From Closterium sp. NIES-65 (taxonomy: Eukaryota > Streptophyta > Zygnematophyceae > Desmidiales > Closteriaceae), in contig CANXME010002005.1 in assembly GCA_948144175.1 (NCBI GenBank), forward strand, positions 248,001 to 312,000: a stretch of DNA of 64,000 nucleotides, read 5' to 3'. The notes under the pieces were generated by a model. The model searched no databases. It worked only from the letters and a program-made list of their open reading frames with translations, and was not told where the DNA came from. The translations under genes were made by a program, and so were the position numbers. Position 1 is the stretch's first letter, and each line of letters begins with the position of its first letter. Positions 10,101-20,342 of the stretch are shown piece after piece.

Positions 10101-12180
10101 AGACGGTAGTAGGGGACCGACTCGTCGAACGTGACGTCCTGGGAGGACAGAACACGGCGAGAGGTGGGGTGGTAGAACTGCCACCCTGGCGCGTCAGGGG
10201 GGAAACCCACGAAGAAGCAGGGGACAGCTTGTCCGCAGACAAGTCGCGGACAAACGCCCGAGATCCCCAGACACGGAACGCAGACGCATCGCCAACCTTC
10301 CCCGTCCACAGCAAAGCTGAAGAGGTCTCCGGCATGGAGACCCTGGGATGAAGGTTGATCTGATGCGCCGCGTACCGGACTGCAAACGGCCACAGAAAAT
10401 GGGGGGCACCCGCATTCATCATGGACGTACGGGCGACGTCCATGACCATGCCAATGCGGTGCTCAGCAATCCCATTTTGCTGTGGAGAGTCCGGAAGCAT
10501 GAAGGTCTGGCGGATGCCTCGTGCACGACAGTAGGCTCACAGAAGGCCAGAGGAGAACTCTTCGCCTCTGTCAGAGTGCAGACACAGAACAGGATAGTCC
10601 GAGCCGAAGCTCCGCCTGAGCTGGAGACGAGTTGCGCAGATCCAGTCGATCAACACCTCAGTGACATCACCCTTGCTGCGCAAGGGGAAGACTGTGGTGT
10701 AACGCGAGTAGTCGTCAACCACCAGCACGAAGTAGCGCTCGTGACCCTGTCCACGGACGCGGGCCGGGCCCCACACGTCTATGTGAAGCGTCTGCAGCGG
10801 AGCCTCAGTCGGAGGAAACTGAGAGGAGTGAGGGGCAGCCTGCTGCCGCCCCTCGACACAGGGGACGTAGGTAGGGCCAGGCCCCGGAGGAAGGGGAGGG
10901 AGGGACCGGGGAAGACCAAAGACAAGGACACGGGAGGCCATGCTTCGGAGACGAAGCAGGGAGGGGTGACGAAGGCGGTGGTGCCAGAGGAGAGTCTTGT
11001 GAGACAGGAGACAACACGAGCAGGGGGCAGACTCAGGACCAGACCTGGACGCTGCAGCAAACACCTGACCCGACGCAGCTACCTGACTAGACGCAATGAC
11101 TAGAGAAGACGTACTGGTCAGCGTGTACAGGCTCGACCCCGGCCGACGTGTAAATGTGGCCAGGTGTCGGCCTGTCCGAGCGTCCGTGCAGTGGGTCACC
11201 CGCTGACTCGCAGGAGTAAACTGGTGAACCCCCGCATCCTGTAGGTCAGCACCACTCACCAAGTTCGTAGAGAACGAGGGGAGGTAAAGACCAGACAGGG
11301 TGCCAGAGGGGGCCGCCGGACACGGGAGGATAGTGGAGAAGTGAGCAAGGACAGGACCCCCAGAGGGGTCTGCCAGAGAGACTTCAACTGGGCGACCAAG
11401 CGGCATGAGTGTGGTGCGGTCTCGAAAGAAGGAGCGGGAAGACCCCGAGTCAAGAGTGAAGGTGTGAGAGGCCGGAGCCGACGCGGTACCTGAGAGAGCA
11501 GACTCACCCGCACCTGAGGAAGCAGACTCACTAGCACCTAGAGCAGCAGCCGCACCTGTACCTGGAGCAGGAGACTCACTAGCACCCAGAGCAGCAGCCT
11601 CACCAGCAGCTAGAGCAGCAGGCTCTATACCCGGGTCAGGCGGTATGCACAGGTGACCGGCACGGTCAGCACTAGTAGGCAATGCAAACATGTCAGTGAG
11701 AATAGCATCATAGTCAAGAGCAGATATATCTACCCTCTGCCCAAGCAACTCCACCCAGTCGGGGAGCTCAGCCTCGTTGCCTAACTCGGTACGCCAGGCG
11801 TCGCTCAGACGGGCGAAGCAGCGGGACTGCGTGTGACTAGGTGTCCCACAAGGCTGACCAGACCGAGCACTAGTGTGAATCACGTAAGAGCAGCGAACAG
11901 AATGAGAGACCCTCCTCTCTGAGCGTACCACTCACGAAGCTGCTGGGGCGTGAGAGACGCACGTGGGCACCGCTGGAGCTGCATCTGGCCGCCGCCAGTA
12001 TTAGTAGCAGCAGTAGTGGTAGCAGTAGCAGCGCCGCCACCCCTACAACCCCAACCAGCGTACCACTCACGCAGCAGCTGGGGCGTGAGGGACTCACGCG
12101 GACGTCGCTGGGGCTGCATCTGGCTCCGCCAGTAGAAGAAGGAGCAGAAGTAGCAGCAGAAAGGCAGGCAGCCAGGCAGG
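7146..12180 (-). pseudogene. gag-pol remnant of copia element B
   Basis: From about 12180 downward the remnant encodes the gag C-terminus with two copies of an (L)LREWY segment, then a knuckle-like C-x14-C-x4-H-x4-C, protease (TLDSGSS), integrase (LWHHRLRH, LHIDVWG, LHSDRGEEF, PQQNGIAEH), a GGAEP-repeat linker, RT and RNase H. Visible damage includes a TGA near 10537-10539 inside integrase, a small deletion near 10220 that changes frame, an extra T in a T run near 8400 at the start of RT, further frame loss around 8190 and 7900, and CAG to TAG at 7419-7421 in RNase H. Catalytic motifs are otherwise recognisable. It is not a functional polyprotein. Confidence 0.9.
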
Positions 12181-12419
12181 TAGGGCCCACAAGTCAGTGT
12201 CAAAGTTATTTTATGTAACTGCTTGTGGTTTAGGTGTAGTGTATTTATCTTGTCTTCTGTTTGGTGGTGCACCTCTAGTTTCTTGACTATATGTTGTATC
12301 TCTTTGCTATTATTGAACCATCCTTCAACTCGAACTCAACTTCTCCTACCTCACTAGTCATGGCTCTTAAGCCTTGCTAGAAACTATTCACAGCCAGGAG
12401 CATATGTGCTCTGAAACCA

Positions 12420-12548
12420 TGTGAGAATGAACGAGAATGAATGCACTATGAAATAGTTGGGTACAAGTACTAACCCTAATTGGGTTGTACCCCATATAGG
12501 CTACCCCACTACAGCTTACACAAAAGCATAAGCTATAATGTTCTGACA
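12420..12548 (-). repeat. Probable 5' LTR of element B
   Basis: On the minus strand it starts TGTCAGAACATTATAG and ends TCTCACA. It is followed at 12419-12408 by TGGTTTCAGAGC, a good initiator-Met tRNA primer site. It carries the clade core GTAGTGGGGTA and GGTACAACCCAATTAGGG. The short leader after it opens with a 24-codon frame from 12361 (MTSEVGEVEFEL) that is unlike the other gag starts. The LTR may therefore belong to a separate truncated element abutting B. Confidence 0.7.
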
Positions 12549-12770
12549 GCCAGTGCCCTAGATATCAGACTTTTTACGCTGATTCAGCTTCCATTCAGAC
12601 CTTTTTTTGGTACCTGGTCTGAACTGTAAGTTTTTTTTTATGTACCTTCTCTGATTTTTCAGAGTTTTTATTATTGTAACCGCTGAAATTTCAGCCAAAA
12701 TTTTAGGGGTGTAGGCTGAGCCTCATACTTATGTCGAGGGTGCACTCTGCGAGCTTATCGAAACGAAGTT
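12549..12770. other. Unassigned spacer between B and N1
   Basis: This AT-rich spacer has T runs and short TCAGA/TCTGA inverted words and no supported gene. The last five bases, AAGTT, are the left target duplication of N1. Confidence 0.6.
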
Positions 12771-12900
12771 TGTCAGAATATTATTCTTATGTTCTAGCCT
12801 GTAGTGGGGTGCTCTATAGCGAGTACAACCCTTCTAGGGTTTGCTATTTGTATCCCCATTTCTGCTAGTTCATTCCTCTTTCTTTCTTCTAATTTTGTCA
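12771..12900 (+). repeat. N1 5' LTR
   Basis: The LTR runs from TGTCAGAATATTATTC to TTTTGTCA and is followed directly by the primer site TGCTATCAGAGC (12901-12912). Confidence 0.93.
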
Positions 12901-12974
12901 TGCTATCAGAGCAGGTCGATCCCCTTGGATCGATCCTGTGGGTGGGTTTCCACCTCGCTTCCGCTGCTACCTTT

Positions 12975-13405
12975 CCTTCCCGCCGTGCGCCCCGAGGCGC
13001 GCAGCGGTTTTCCTTCCCGCCGTGCGCCCCGAGGCGCGCGGCGGTTTTCTGCCCGCCGTGCGCCCCGGGGCGCGCGGCGGTTCTTTGCCCGCTGTGCGCC
13101 CCGAGGCGCGCGGCGGGCGTCTGCTCTACCTTCGCGGGCGTCCGCCCTACGTCGCGGCCCCGCCCTACGTCGCGGCCCCGCCCTGCGTCGCGGCCCCGCC
13201 CCTCGAAGCGGCCCTGCCCTACGTCGCGACCCCGCCCCGACCGTCGCGGCCCCGCCCTACGTCGCGGCCCCGCCCTGTGTCGCGGCCCCGCCCCTCGAAG
13301 CGGCCCTGCCCGACCGTCGCGGCCCCGCCCCTCGTCGCGGCCCCGCCCCTCGTCGCGGCCCCGCCCCTTGTCGCGGCCCCGCCCTCCGACCAGGCCCGTG
13401 GTGGG
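12975..13405 (+). repeat. GC minisatellites inside N1
   Basis: About four copies of a roughly 35-bp unit built on GCCGTGCGCCCCGAGGCGCG are followed by some 15 copies of an 18-bp unit, GGCCCCGCCCTACGTCGC, with point variants. All frames stay open across it, which is an effect of composition and not evidence of coding. Confidence 0.88.
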
Positions 13406-13422
13406 CCCCTTTCACCACACCG

Positions 13423-13431
<9 letters not shown>

Positions 13432-13453
<22 letters not shown>
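13432..13453 (+). repeat. Poly-C tract in N1
   Basis: An almost pure C run of more than 20 bases lies between the GC minisatellite and the module shared with N2. N2 has a poly-C tract at the same relative place (poly-G on the + strand near 17790-17812). Confidence 0.9.
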
Positions 13454-13539
13454 TTCCCCCTGCCATTTCCCGTCGTCCGTCGAGGCGACCTGAGGGGGCC
13501 GCTTGCTGTGGGGTGGCGGGTATGGGGGTGGCCGGTGTG

Positions 13540-14000
13540 CCTTCCTCCCTTGCTCCTCCTCCTCCTTCGTCTCCCACTGCTGCAGCTGTCGCTGAGGGGG
13601 GTGGTTGTGTGGGAGACTGGGGTTTAGGGTTTAAGGGGGGGTGCGTGGGAGTGCAGCTAGCGGTGTAGCAGTGGGTGTGCATCAGGGGGGTGGGACTGTG
13701 TGCGGGAGGTTGAGTGGAGGTTGTCAGTTTGTCGTTCGCAGCACCTGTAGTCCGGGGCGCTGTCCCGGTAGCCCAGTCGTAGCCAGCTGTGCCAGCCGCC
13801 CGTGGGTCCGTTGCCCGTCCGCCGCTATTTGAGCCGCGGGGCCTGTTACTCCTGTAGTCCGGGCGCTGTCCGGTAGCCGCTGTGCCAGTGTGCCTCCTGT
13901 TGCCCGTGTGCCTGCAGCTTCAGCCGTCGCCTCCTATCTCCTCTCCCCTCACTCTCTCTCCTCCTCCTCACTTGCCCGTTGTGACTACCACTAGCTCTGC
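13540..14000 (+). other. Conserved module shared by N1 and N2
   Basis: This block is clearly similar to N2 17318-17745 read on the minus strand. It includes TCCCACTGCTGCAGCTGTCG, a telomere-like GGGTTTAGGGTTTAAGGG stretch, and GTAGTCCGGGGCGCTGTCC. A short frame (13641-13832 here, 17662-17312 minus in N2) gives similar peptides beginning MRGS with a shared core of QGGGTVCGRLSG and STCSPGRCPGSPV, then diverges. I recognise no protein family. It may be a captured host fragment or a structured non-coding RNA region. Confidence 0.7.
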
Positions 14001-14131
14001 TCATAATTGTGAACTCTAAATTATCTCTTCTTGAACTTGTGCTCAGAATGTGTGGTGACATTGTGATCCACCCTGAGCTTGTACTGCTTTGCTTGCTCTG
14101 CTGATTACACCCCACTTTGGCTATGGGGGTG

Positions 14132-14261
14132 TGTCAGAATATTATTCTTATGTTCTAGCCTGTAGTGGGGTGCTCTATAGCGAGTACAACCCTTCTAGGG
14201 TTTGTTATTTGTATCCCCATTTCTGCTAGTTCATTCCTCTTTCTTTCTTCTAATTTTCTCA
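14132..14261 (+). repeat. N1 3' LTR
   Basis: It is a direct repeat of 12771-12900 with two visible substitutions, and is followed by the AAGTT target duplication. Confidence 0.93.
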
Positions 14262-14266
14262 AAGTT

Positions 14267-16375
14267 TCCTAGAAGTTTTGTTTCGATATGCCCACTTCCG
14301 AGATGGCAGTGGAGTGCCAGGACGTGAGCAACGCACGCTTCAACAGGTGGGACATCTGAATGCACTCGTTCGTCGAGAATATCTCCCAGTTACACTAAGA
14401 AAATTGTTGCGTGATTACGAGATTTCGTAGACATAATCTCGTCACATGTAAGTTATCGCTAATGTATTTTAAAGAATTGGTGATTTTGATGCTGATTCTT
14501 TGTAAAAAAAACTGCAGCATGCACTGCTGTGAAATCACGAAGCTCCTGATTCGTAATGAAAGTTTTGTGCGGCACTGCCAGATGATCACACACGCCACGC
14601 CAACCAACAGTTTCTGCGTGCTGCCAGCTTAGCTGCGTGGCTCTTGGCCCACCTGGCACTGTACGTGACAACAACCAGATCGGGTGAATGATCACATCCA
14701 GGGCCTCAGATTGGTTTTTGTGTACCCTGAGCACTCAGTGTCCCTAGGCGGGTAACATTGATTTTCAGTGTCGTCTAGTGTGAAACACTGAATTTACAGG
14801 GTTGTTAGAAATAAAACGCTGATCAATCAGGGTTTCTACAACTTCAACTCTGATCAGAATAGTTGCTTATACTGGTATGCTGTCATAACACAGCGAATCA
14901 GACTGCCCTCACTTTTCAATTCCCAAATTCGGCCAGGATTCTGCTATTTCCGCGTCTGATTGGTCAGAAATCTTGTCTGACCAATCAAATTGGACAATTG
15001 TTAAGAATTGTTTCTGATCTCTGGTTGTGTACTTGACTGATGATTCGGACTTGGTTCGTCACAGCAGATTCGCCCTGACGGCAAATTCGACCTCGCACAG
15101 TCACGCGCTGTCGCAGCACAACAAATTCGCCCAATCACAGCATATTTGCCCTGACACAGTAGCAGATTCGCCCCTCACACAAGAGATTCGCCCTATCAGA
15201 GCATGTTTTGCCAGAAATCCCCTTGGTGCACGGTGCACTGTGACGGCGCGCCAAAACAAGGAGTTTTCGGTTTCAGGGTAGACCCCGATACAGCACCGAC
15301 TCGTCAGTGTCCTCAAACACAAAACACTGGAAAATCAGAGTTCGAAATTTAAAAACACTGAAACATCAGGGTCGTTGAAAAAAACAGCTGATGCATCAGG
15401 GTCATGATAAAAAACGGGGGTCAAACTTCAGGAATTCAGGGTAAAATTCCTGACATCTGAGGCCCTGATCACATCGCTTGAAACGCAAATCCAAAATTGA
15501 CAAAATCGGCACACAGGCGAGAAAATGGGTACAGAACGGTATGGTAGTCAGACACACGACGAAACGAAATCTAATCAGCAGAAACAACCCATGCGCTGCA
15601 CGTGACAAAACAACCAAGGCGATGCACGAGCACGTTGCCTGATGCAAACCCGCCGACCCTGACTGGTTCGTACCGCACAGTTGAGTTGGTACACCCTCTT
15701 TCTCATTACACTGAACTGTGCTGAACTGATGGAAAACCTAGTTACCTTCGATTTGTCTGATTGAACCATATCTAGACTTAATCTAACCACCGTTAACCGT
15801 GCTTTTCCCATCTTGACTTCACTATAACCGAATTCACAATGGCGAGAAAGAGGGTGTATGCTGTAATCAGCTTCAATGCTATTATAAATATGCTTTTACG
15901 ATACTGCATCATCATCTTAAAATTTGAGGGTAACTCTGACAGTTCAGACAAAAAAAGTTGTGCTTGTCGGAATTTTCAGACTAAAATTTGGAGGCACCTC
16001 TGATAGACAGAGTTCCAGGAGGGGTGTACTCTGAGGCGTCAGACTACCTCAAAACGAATCTAGGGGCCTGCCCGTAGCTTTCTTGGCGTTCACTACTAGA
16101 AGAATCTTACCTACACAATTGAAGTGCATCTCTTAGGCTTAGGTCATACGCCGACGATAGCACCGGAGCCAGCGTCGCCAAATACGCATTCATTCGTTTG
16201 GGAAGCCGCGATGTTGCCACGCGGCTTCGCCGCACTTTCAGTAGATATCTCGTTGCCTCCCTACGCAGCCTAGTGTCGACCACCCTATTGCATAATCCGC
16301 TCACCGCAAATCGCCTCCGCATCAAGCCAACAGTAGCGGCCTCGTCCCACCGCAACTTGCTGCCTCGTAGGCTCG
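14267..16375. other. Spacer between N1 and the 30-bp repeat; no supported gene
   Basis: Only short unsupported frames occur. Between 14740 and 15480 there are dispersed words of the type CACTGA...TCAGGGT, and between 15066 and 15200 about six copies of ATTCGCCC-like words 20-40 bp apart. Near 15930-16060 sequences reminiscent of the 12549-12770 spacer recur. I see old, degenerate repeats and nothing assignable. Confidence 0.6.
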
Positions 16376-16551
16376 CCTCAACGCTCGCGGCGTCGCCGCG
16401 CCGCAAATCCCCGCTCGCGGCGTCGACGCACCGCAAATCCCCGCTCGCAGCGTCGACGCACCGCAAATCCCCGCTCGCGGCGTCGCCTCACCGCAAATCC
16501 GGTCGCGGCGTCGCCTCGCCGCAAATCCGGTCGCAGCGTCGCCTCGCCGCA
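16376..16551 (+). repeat. 30-bp tandem repeat, about six copies
   Basis: Units alternate GCTCGCGGCGTCG with a C/G-rich step and CCGCAAATCC. The array ends CCGCATCTCAAAAATGGGG. A single related unit occurs at 32926-32970, where the AAAAATGGGG-type flank appears in inverted orientation on the other side of the repeat. Confidence 0.85.
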
Positions 16552-16945
16552 TCTCAAAAATGGGGGGTTCATAAACCTACTGTGAAGCTTCTTACGAGTT
16601 ACTGCTCGGCTGCTCATCAGAAAGCTGCGTTTCGGTTTCTAGCAAACATACTTGAAGTAGGTGTGCTAGGTTTGGCCCTTCCGAACGTAAACCTACAGAA
16701 AAGTAACTAAGCGGTAGGAACGAATGTGTGTGATGCGAAAGCGCGATTCGAAATCTGTGGTTTCGTGTTTGCGGGCGATTACCAGTTACCTTGTGCTTGC
16801 GATGTGATATGACTTCGTCTGTTCCTTCTCAAACGTTGTGATTCGCCATCGAAAGTGGAAAATGTGAATTCGCAAAACAGAGTGTCTGTCCGAACTCACA
16901 TCTGGTTGGCCGATGGCTCATCGTGGGCTCTTGCGAAAATCAGAA
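16552..16945. other. Spacer left of N2; no gene seen
   Basis: I see no supported coding sequence. The next five bases, GATAG (16946-16950), are the left target duplication of N2. Confidence 0.6.
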
Positions 16946-16950
16946 GATAG

Positions 16951-17175
16951 TGTGAAAATAGTAGAAGGTGGGGCCTAGGCTTAGTAGCCTAGGCCCACAC
17001 TAGGAGGTAGGCAAGGTGAGTTCGAGTGGGGGTTTCTCCTAGGGGAGAGTATCGAGAAATTGGAAGGGAAGTGAAGTGACTAGCAAGAGTTGGGATACAA
17101 GTACATTGCCCTAAATTGGGTTGTACTCATTACAGAGTACCCCACTGCAGGCTAGACAGCAAATATATTCTGACA
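16951..17175 (-). repeat. N2 3' LTR
   Basis: In element orientation it starts TGTCAGAATATATTTG and ends TTTTCACA. It contains the clade core (GTGGGGTA, GTACAACCCAATTTAGGG) and an 11-bp perfect hairpin with arms GGGCCTAGGCT and AGCCTAGGCCC around TAGT near the end distal to the tail. Confidence 0.93.
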
Positions 17176-17290
17176 CACCCCCATAGCCAAAGTGGGGTGA
17201 AATCAGCAGAGCAGGCAAAGCAGTACAAGCTCAGGGTGGATCACAATGTCACCACACATTCTGAGCACAAGTTCAAGAAGCAATAGTTAA
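17176..17290 (-). other. Conserved 3' tail and polypurine tract of N2
   Basis: On the minus strand this contains CTTGTGCTCAGAATGTGTGG, then GATCCACCCTGAGCTTG, then CCCCACTTTGGCTATGGGGG directly before the LTR. It is near identical to N1 and close to C and D. Confidence 0.85.
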
Positions 17291-17889
17291 AGTGCACAAT
17301 TATCAGCAAAGCTAGTGGTGGTCACAACGGGCAGGTGAGGAGGAGGAGGGAGAGTGAGAGGAGAGGAGATGGGAGGCGACTGCTGAAGCTGCAGACACAC
17401 GGGCAACAGGAGCGGCTGGCACAGTGGCTACCGGGACAGCGCCCCGGACTACTGGAGTAACTGGCTCGGCGGCTACGAAGAGCGGCAGGAGCAACGGACC
17501 CACGGGCGACAGGCGCAGCAGGCTCACTGGGCTACCAGGACAGCGCCCCGGACTACAGGTGCTGCGGACTACAAGACGGCAGTCTCCGCTCAACCTCCCA
17601 CAAACAGTCCCACCCCCCTGACACACACCCGCTGCTACACCCCTAGCTCCACTCCCACGCACCCCCCTTAAACCCTAAACCCCAGTCTCCCACACAACCA
17701 CCCCCCTCAGCGACAGCTGCAGCAGTGGGAGACGACGGAGGAGGAGAAGGAAGGGGCGACACAAACGGAGCACCCCCACACCCGCAAACGGGGGGGGGGG
17801 GGGGGGGGGGGGGACAGTGCGCACGAGGGCGCAGACAGTAGCAGAGCGCACGAGGGCGCAGACAGTAGCAGAGCGCACGAGGGCGCGAG

Positions 17890-19272
17890 CACGAGGCACG
17901 GGCAGCAACAGGCACGGGCAGCACAGGCACGGGCAGCACAGGCACGGGCAGCACAGGCAGCACAGGCACGGGCAGCACAGGCACGGGCAGCACAGGCACG
18001 GGCAGCACAGGCACGGGCAGCAACAGGCACAGGCAGCACAGGCACGGGCAGCACAGGCACGGGCAGCACAGGCACGGGCAGCACAGGCACGGGCAGCAAC
18101 AGGCACGGGCAGCACAGGCACGGGCAGCACAGGCACGGGCAGCAACAGGCACGAGCAGCAACAGGCACGGGCAGCACAGGCACGGGCAGCACAGGCACGG
18201 GCAGCACAGGCATGGGCAGCACAGGCACGGGCAGCAACAGGCACGGGCAGCACAGGCACGGGCAGCACAGGCACGGGCAGCACAGGCAGCACAGGCACGG
18301 GCAGCACAGGCACGGGCAGCACAGGCACGGGCAGCACAGGCACGGGCAGCAACAGGCACAGGCAGCACAGGCACGGGCAGCACAGGCACGGGCAGCACAG
18401 GCACGGGCAGCACAGGCACGGGCAGCAACAGGCACGGGCAGCACAGGCACGGGCAGCACAAGCACGGGCAGCAACAGGCACGAGCAGCAACAGGCACGGG
18501 CAGCACAGGCACGGGCAGCACAGGCACAGGCAGCAACAGGCACAGGCAGCAACAGGCACGGGCAGCACAGGCACGGGCAGCACAGGCACGGGCAGCAACA
18601 GGCACGAGCAGCAACAGGCACGGGCAGCACAGGCACGGGCAGCACAGGCACGGGCAGCACAGGCACGGGCAGCACAGGCACGGGCAGCACAGGCACGGGC
18701 AGCAACAGGCACGGGCAGCACAGGCACGGGCAGCACAGGCACGGGCAGCACAGGCACGGGCAGCACAGGCACGGGCAGCAACAGGCACGGGCAGCACAGG
18801 CACGGGCAGCACAGGCACGGGCAGCACAGGCACGGGCAGCACAGGCACGGGCAGCACAGGCACAGGCAGCAACAGGCACAGGCAGCACAGGCACGGGCAG
18901 CAACAGGCACGGGCAGCACAGGCACGGGCAGCACAGGCACGGGCAGCAACAGGCACAGGCAGCACAGGCACGGGCAGCAACAGGCACGGGCAGCACAGGC
19001 ACGGGCAGCAACAGGCACAGGCAGCACAGGCACAGGCAGCACAGGCACGGGCAGCACAGGCACGGGCAGCACAGGCACGGGCAGCACAGGCACGGGCAGC
19101 ACCGGCACGGGCAGCAACAGGCACGGGCAGCACAGGCACGGGCAGCACAGGCACGGGCAGCACAGGCACGGGCAGCACAGGCACGGGCAGCAACAGGCAC
19201 GGGCAGCACAGGCACGGGCAGCACAGGCACGGGTAGCGCAGGCACGGGCAGCACAGGCACAGGCAGCAAAGG
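17890..19272 (+). repeat. 15/16-bp minisatellite in N2, about 90 copies
   Basis: The unit is ACAGGCACGGGCAGC. Interspersed 16-bp units carry one extra A (AACAGGCACGGGCAGC) and some 12-bp deletions occur. Point variants GGGC to GAGC, CACAGG and one ATGGGC recur in clusters, suggesting block duplication. The + strand frames read as GTGST/QARAA repeats and the minus as CCPCL/ARACA, which I treat as non-coding. Confidence 0.95.
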
Positions 19273-20112
19273 GCGTACCGGGTCCAGGGGCGGCTGCTGC
19301 TGGGGCGGCTGCACCTGGGGCTGCTGCTGCAGGAGCGGCTGCTGCAGTGACGGCTCCAGGGGCGGCTGCTGCTGGGGCGGCTGCTCCATGGGCTGCTGCT
19401 GCAGTGGCGGCTCCAGGGGCTGCTGCTGCAGGGGTGGCCGTTCCTGGGGCTGCTGCTGCAGTGGCGGCTCCAGGGGCTGCTGCTGCAGGCTCTGGCGGTA
19501 GCTGCTGCTGCTGGGCGGCGGCGGTTGCTGCTGCAGAGTGGCGGCGGCTGCTGCTGCTGGTAGAGCGGCGGCTGCTGCTGCAGAGCGGCGGCAGCTGCTG
19601 CTGCAGGCGCGGTGGCAGCAGCTGCTGCAGGCCTGGCGGCGGCTGCTGCTGCTGGGTGGTGGCGGCCGCTGTTGTAGGCTCTGGCGGCGGTTGCTGCTGG
19701 CTCTGACGGCGCCCCGCGGATCCTGCACGAACGCCGCGACGAGCAGGGGCGACGCCCCGCGGGTCCCGCACGGATGTCGCGACAAGTAGGGCGGCACCGC
19801 GCGGGTCCCGCACGGACGTCGCGACGAGCAGGGGCGACGCCCCGCGGGTCCCGCACGGACGTCGCGACGAGCAGGGCGACGCCGCGCGGGTCCCGCACGG
19901 GCGTCGCGACGAGCAGCGGGGAGGGCAGCGCGCAGGCCCCCCGAGGGCGCTTCGACAGACGGGAAAACCGCCGCGCGCCCCGAGCGCACGGCGGGATGAA
20001 AAACTCCGAAACCCTAAAAAAATTTCGCCGCGCGCTCCGCGCGCGGCAGGAAGAAGGACTGCAGCGGAAGTATAGGGGCCCACAGGCCAAGGTAGAACGG
20101 GCTCTGATAACA

Positions 20113-20337
20113 TGTGAAAATAGTAGAAGGTGGGGCCTAGGCTTAGTAGCCTAGGCCCACACTAGGAGGTAGGCAAGGTGAGTTCGAGTGGGGGTTTCTC
20201 CTAGGGGAGAGTATCGAGAAATTGGAAGGGAAGTGAAGTGACTAGCAAGAGTTGGGATACAAGTACATTGCCCTAAATTGGGTTGTACTCATTACAGAGT
20301 ACCCCACTGCAGGCTAGACAGCAAATATATTCTGACA
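20113..20337 (-). repeat. N2 5' LTR
   Basis: It is a direct repeat of 16951-17175. The primer site lies immediately inside (20112-20099) and GATAG outside. Confidence 0.93.
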
Positions 20338-20342
20338 GATAG

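Larger units (their letters stand above)
7146..12548 (-). mobile_element. Decayed Ty1/copia element B
   Basis: Reading on the minus strand, a probable 5' LTR (12548-12420) and primer site are followed by a short leader, the C-terminal part of gag, protease, integrase, linker, RT and RNase H. The sequence stops within RNase H at 7146, where A's LTR begins; the last few codons before the break no longer match the family. The N-terminal gag half and Gly-rich tract are missing, and the 3' LTR is absent. Closest relative in the window is element C, judged by protein identity. Multiple frameshifts mark it as older than C and D. Confidence 0.85.
12771..14261 (+). mobile_element. Non-autonomous LTR retrotransposon N1
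   Basis: Two 130-bp LTRs (12771-12900 and 14132-14261) differ at only about two positions and are flanked by the duplication AAGTT (12766-12770 and 14262-14266). The primer site TGCTATCAGAGC follows the left LTR at 12901, and the clade's 3' tail with polypurine tract (GGCTATGGGGGTG) precedes the right LTR. The 1.2-kb interior has no gag, protease, integrase or RT similarity. It holds GC minisatellites, a poly-C run and a roughly 450-bp module shared with N2. Its LTR core and tail match the copia clade A-D, so trans-mobilisation by that clade is likely. Confidence 0.92.
16951..20337 (-). mobile_element. Non-autonomous LTR retrotransposon N2
   Basis: Two 225-bp LTRs (16951-17175 and 20113-20337) look identical and are flanked by the duplication GATAG (16946-16950 and 20338-20342). 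On the minus strand the primer site TGTTATCAGAGCCC follows the 5' LTR (20112 downward), and the clade 3' tail with polypurine tract lies at 17290-17176. The interior has no gag-pol. In element order it holds a GC-rich leader, a CTG/CAG-rich block (19270-19710), a 1.4-kb 15-bp minisatellite, a poly-C tract and the module shared with N1. Long open frames over the minisatellite are repeat artefacts. The apparently identical LTRs indicate recent insertion. Confidence 0.94.

Noticed and set aside
17643-20113. Open frames of more than 750 codons on the minus strand and 629 on the plus strand in N2
   Set aside because: They are produced by 15-bp GC-rich repeats free of stops; no domains, and several frames are open at once.
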